Shown here one piece after another: positions 61,482 through 64,000 of a stretch of DNA of 64,000 nucleotides. The stretch lies in the NCBI RefSeq assembly GCF_000766795.1, contig NZ_JPDS01000001.1, forward strand, positions 749,001-813,000, in the 5' to 3' direction. Numbering within the stretch: the first letter of the stretch is position 1; each line of letters opens with the position of its first letter. The translations under genes and the position numbers were made by a program. The notes under the pieces were generated by a model. That model was not told the DNA's origin. It saw only the letters and a program-made list of their open reading frames with translations, and made no database searches. Source of the stretch: Polaribacter sp. Hel1_85 (GTDB lineage: Bacteria; Bacteroidota; Bacteroidia; Flavobacteriales; Flavobacteriaceae).

Positions 61482-62585
61482 ATGATTTTATCTGTACTCT
61501 TCTACTCTTTTGTAGTTTTTACTGCAATACAGATTATATATTATTTCGTTTTTACTTCTTTTTTGTTTGATACTAATAAGGATAAAAAAAAGTCTTTAGA
61601 AACTCCTATTTCTGTTATAATTTGTGCTAAAAATGAGGCTAAAAATCTTCAAGAATTTTTGCCATCAATTTTAAATCAAAAATATAATGATTTTGAAGTT
61701 GTTTTAATTAATGACGCTTCCTCAGATGAAACTTTAGAAGTGATGAAATCATTTGAAAAAAAATACAACAACATTAAAATTATTAATGTTGAAAATATTG
61801 AAGCTTTTTGGGGAAATAAAAAATACGCTTTAACTTTAGGAATCAAAGCAGCCAAAAACGATCACTTATTATTTACTGATGCAGATTGTAAACCAGTTTC
61901 TAAACATTGGATTTATGAAATGACTCAAAATTTCAATAAAGATAAAACCATTGTTTTAGGTTATGGAAAGTATAAAAAAGAAAAATCATTAGTAAATTTA
62001 TTTGTCCGTTTTGAAACCTTGTTAACCGCAATTCAATATTTTAGTTATGCAAAAATGGGATCCCCATATATGGCTGTTGGACGTAATTTAGCATACAACA
62101 GACAAGCGTTTTTTAATGTAAAAGGTTTTATAAATCATATGCATATAAAATCTGGTGATGATGATTTATTTATACAAGATGCAGCAAATAAAGAAAACAC
62201 AACAATAGCTACATCAAAAGATAGTTTTACAGAATCTTTGCCTCCTAAAAGTTTTGCTCAATGGTTTCGTCAAAAAAGAAGACATATTTCTACTGCAAAT
62301 CATTACAAGTTTAAACACAAGTTCTTTTTAGGGTTGTTCTTTATATCTAAAGTGTTTTTATATATTTTAGCAATAACTCTATTTTTCTTTTATCCATGGA
62401 AAATTGTCTTACCAATATTTTTGACTTATTATCTAATACAGTTTATTGTAATAGGTTTATCATCAAAAAAATTAGAAGAACCTACAATCACCTATTTGTT
62501 GCCTTTTTTAGAAATAGGTCTTCTTATATTTCACTTTTCGATATTTATTACTAATTTGGCATCAAAACCAAATCATTGGAAATAA
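61482..62585 (+). CDS. Glycosyltransferase family 2 membrane protein
   Basis: 367 residues. GT-A core SVIICAKNEAKNLQEFLPSI near 44-63, DASSDET near 84 and a DADCKP DxD motif near 131. A later QWFRQKRRHISTANH near 265 resembles the QxxRW processivity motif. Membrane segments lie at the N-terminus and near 290-365. Sugar and acceptor unknown. It overlaps the next gene by ten bases. Confidence 0.88.
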   Translation: MILSVLFYSFVVFTAIQIIYYFVFTSFLFDTNKDKKKSLETPISVIICAKNEAKNLQEFLPSILNQKYNDFEVVLINDASSDETLEVMKSFEKKYNNIKIINVENIEAFWGNKKYALTLGIKAAKNDHLLFTDADCKPVSKHWIYEMTQNFNKDKTIVLGYGKYKKEKSLVNLFVRFETLLTAIQYFSYAKMGSPYMAVGRNLAYNRQAFFNVKGFINHMHIKSGDDDLFIQDAANKENTTIATSKDSFTESLPPKSFAQWFRQKRRHISTANHYKFKHKFFLGLFFISKVFLYILAITLFFFYPWKIVLPIFLTYYLIQFIVIGLSSKKLEEPTITYLLPFLEIGLLIFHFSIFITNLASKPNHWK

Positions 62586-63139
62586 GTAAAACAAAACTTG
62601 AATTAAATATCTTAAAAGCTAAAAACGGAAATCAATCTGCTTTTAGATTCTTATTAGATACTTTTTGGGCAGATGTTTATAATTTTCAATTAAAACGTAC
62701 TCAAAGCGAAAATGAAGCAGAAGACATTGCTATCCAAACATTTTCTAAAGCTTTTGATAAGATTGATACTTATGATGAAAAATACGTTTTTAAGACTTGG
62801 TTAATTACTATTTCTAAAAATGTTCATATAGATTTACTTCGTAAAAAAAATATTTCTATTGCAACAGACACATCTAAAGAGCAAGAAGAACAAGCCTATT
62901 TAGTAGCTGATGAAAACCCTACTCCAGAAGACAAAATTATAACTGAACAAAATTTAGCAAAATTGTTAAGAGACATCAAACAACTAAAACCTAAATACCA
63001 AGAAGTCATTCAGTTACGTTATTTTCAAGAATTAAGTTATAAAGAAATTTCTGAACAAATTAACGAACCAATGAACAACGTAAAAGTAAAATTATTACGT
63101 GCAAAAAAATTGTTAGCAGAGATTATTAAGAAATCTTAA
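62576..63139 (+). CDS. ECF-type RNA polymerase sigma factor
   Basis: 187 residues, TTG start (MEISKTKLELNILK) inside the glycosyltransferase stop region. Region 2: EDIAIQTFSKAFDKI near 48 and YVFKTWLITISKN near 67. Region 4: LKPKYQEVIQLRYFQELSYKEIS near 141. No anti-sigma gene follows; a metal transporter is downstream. Confidence 0.9.
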   Translation: MEISKTKLELNILKAKNGNQSAFRFLLDTFWADVYNFQLKRTQSENEAEDIAIQTFSKAFDKIDTYDEKYVFKTWLITISKNVHIDLLRKKNISIATDTSKEQEEQAYLVADENPTPEDKIITEQNLAKLLRDIKQLKPKYQEVIQLRYFQELSYKEISEQINEPMNNVKVKLLRAKKLLAEIIKKS

Positions 63140-63142
63140 AAG

Positions 63143-64000
63143 ATGAAAAAATCTTTTTTACAATCTTTAGGTCCTGGTTTATTATTTGCAGGAGCAGCAA
63201 TTGGTGTTTCGCATTTGGTACAATCTACTAGAGCGGGTGCAGAATTTGGTTTTGGTTTAATTTGGGCATTGTTATTAGTCCATTTATTTAAATATCCTTT
63301 TTTTCAATTTGGTCCTCGTTATGCAGCAGCAACAGGAGAAACTTTATTAGATGGATATCGAAAATTAGGGAAAGGAGTTTTAATAGCATATTACATACTT
63401 AATTTTGGAACAATGTTTACCATACAAGCTGCAGTAACTATTGTAACAGCAGGTTTAGCATCGCAACTTTTTGGTTTTACAAACGATTTGGTTTTATGGT
63501 CTACAATTCTAATGTTTATTAGTGTTATATTTTTAGTTGTAGGTAAATATAAATTGTTAGATAATTTAATGAAATACATCATTATTATCTTAACAATTAG
63601 TACCATAATAGCTGTATGTGTTGCTTTATTTAGTACTAAAGATACTTTTGATGTTACACAGATTATTCCTTCTGGTGCAGTAGAACTTACTTTTCTAATT
63701 GCTTTTTTAGGATGGATGCCTGCTCCTTTAGATGTTTCTATTTGGCATTCTATTTGGTCTGTTGAAAAAGACAAAACTACCGTTATTAAAACAAAAAGAA
63801 AAGATGCAATTTTCGATTTTAATGTAGGTTATATTGGAACACTTTGTTTAGGGATTTGCTTTTTATTACTTGGCGCTTTTGTTATGTATAAATCAGGAGA
63901 ATCATTCTCTAATAAAGGAGATGTTTTTGCATCACAATTAATAAATTTATATACAGAAAATTTAGGTAATTTTTCACATATATTTATTGCTATTGCTTCT
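63143..64000 (+). CDS. Nramp-like transporter, 3' end outside window
   Basis: 286 codons seen from ATG 63143; the frame is open to the window edge. About seven membrane segments are visible. The start QSLGPGLLFAGAAIGVSHLV aligns with Nramp TM1, but the DPGN metal motif is replaced by GVSHLVQ. TM6 reads LGWMPAPLDVSIW instead of MPHN. It is therefore a divergent Nramp-like clade whose substrate may not be Mn/Fe. Confidence 0.82.
   Translation, partial: MKKSFLQSLGPGLLFAGAAIGVSHLVQSTRAGAEFGFGLIWALLLVHLFKYPFFQFGPRYAAATGETLLDGYRKLGKGVLIAYYILNFGTMFTIQAAVTIVTAGLASQLFGFTNDLVLWSTILMFISVIFLVVGKYKLLDNLMKYIIIILTISTIIAVCVALFSTKDTFDVTQIIPSGAVELTFLIAFLGWMPAPLDVSIWHSIWSVEKDKTTVIKTKRKDAIFDFNVGYIGTLCLGICFLLLGAFVMYKSGESFSNKGDVFASQLINLYTENLGNFSHIFIAIAS

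Overview
The window is a low-GC chromosome segment from a member of the Bacteroidota, almost certainly a marine Flavobacteriaceae close to Polaribacter (genus is an inference). Evidence: the Bacteroidota promoter -7 element TAnnTTTG stands in front of many genes, ribosome binding sites are weak and A-rich, families typical of the group are present (PepSY-like and CarboxypepD_reg-like secreted proteins, DUF3857 transglutaminase, LuxC-like reductase beside serC-serA), and there is a lipoprotein PL7 alginate lyase with a CBM32-like domain. No plasmid or phage replication genes, insertion-sequence transposase, integrase or CRISPR array was seen.

Layout. 1-7.1 kb: housekeeping genes (FKBP lipoprotein, S4 RNA-binding protein, phosphoribosyltransferase, shikimate kinase, tRNA-Lys, tRNA-Leu, SPFH protein, CDF metal exporter, thioesterase). 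Three of these genes carry single-base frameshifts in homopolymers. 7.1-11.4 kb: a membrane VWA-like protein and two transporters. 11.5-21.2 kb: two divergent operons of a peptide-modification type system (circularly permuted ATP-grasp, alpha-E and transglutaminase proteins, DUF2126). 21.7-23.1 kb: the alginate lyase, with an operator-like repeat at its promoter. 23.2-32.2 kb: a complete histidine operon on the minus strand (hisG-D-C-GIY-YIG-B-H-ridA-A-F-IE), preceded by a His-rich leader peptide and an intrinsic terminator, and followed by a decayed partial copy of hisIE.

32.6-37.0 kb: an accessory island with a two-gene Hachiman-type anti-phage system (hamA-hamB) and a small unknown gene pair, each followed by a related non-coding segment starting TGSCAACACCGT. 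37.1-38.7 kb: ArsR regulator, small thioredoxin-like protein and permease. 38.8-47.8 kb: ttcA, a glycosyltransferase, a 1397-residue glycosyltransferase/phosphodiester-glycosidase fusion, an amino-acid permease and an Asp/Asn hydroxylase-like protein. 47.8-54.5 kb: ychF, ferredoxin, LuxC-like reductase, serC, serA, YggS and an exonuclease/GIY-YIG protein. 54.5-64 kb: DUF3857 protein, K+ channel, miaA, OmpH-like chaperone, an ECF sigma/anti-sigma/Spy-like sensor operon, aqpZ, a GT2 glycosyltransferase, a second sigma factor and an Nramp-like transporter that runs off the end.

The most unusual structure is in the his operon. Three families of small palindromic repeats fill its gaps. One copy lies in frame inside hisA, another extends the N-terminus of HisH, and a GIY-YIG nuclease gene sits between two inverted copies of a 21-nt palindrome that also supplies the stop codons of hisC and of the nuclease. 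This looks like a small nuclease-plus-palindrome mobile cassette. The island at 32.6-37.0 kb has a separate, cassette-like boundary repeat. All function calls rest on sequence reading only; no database search was run.
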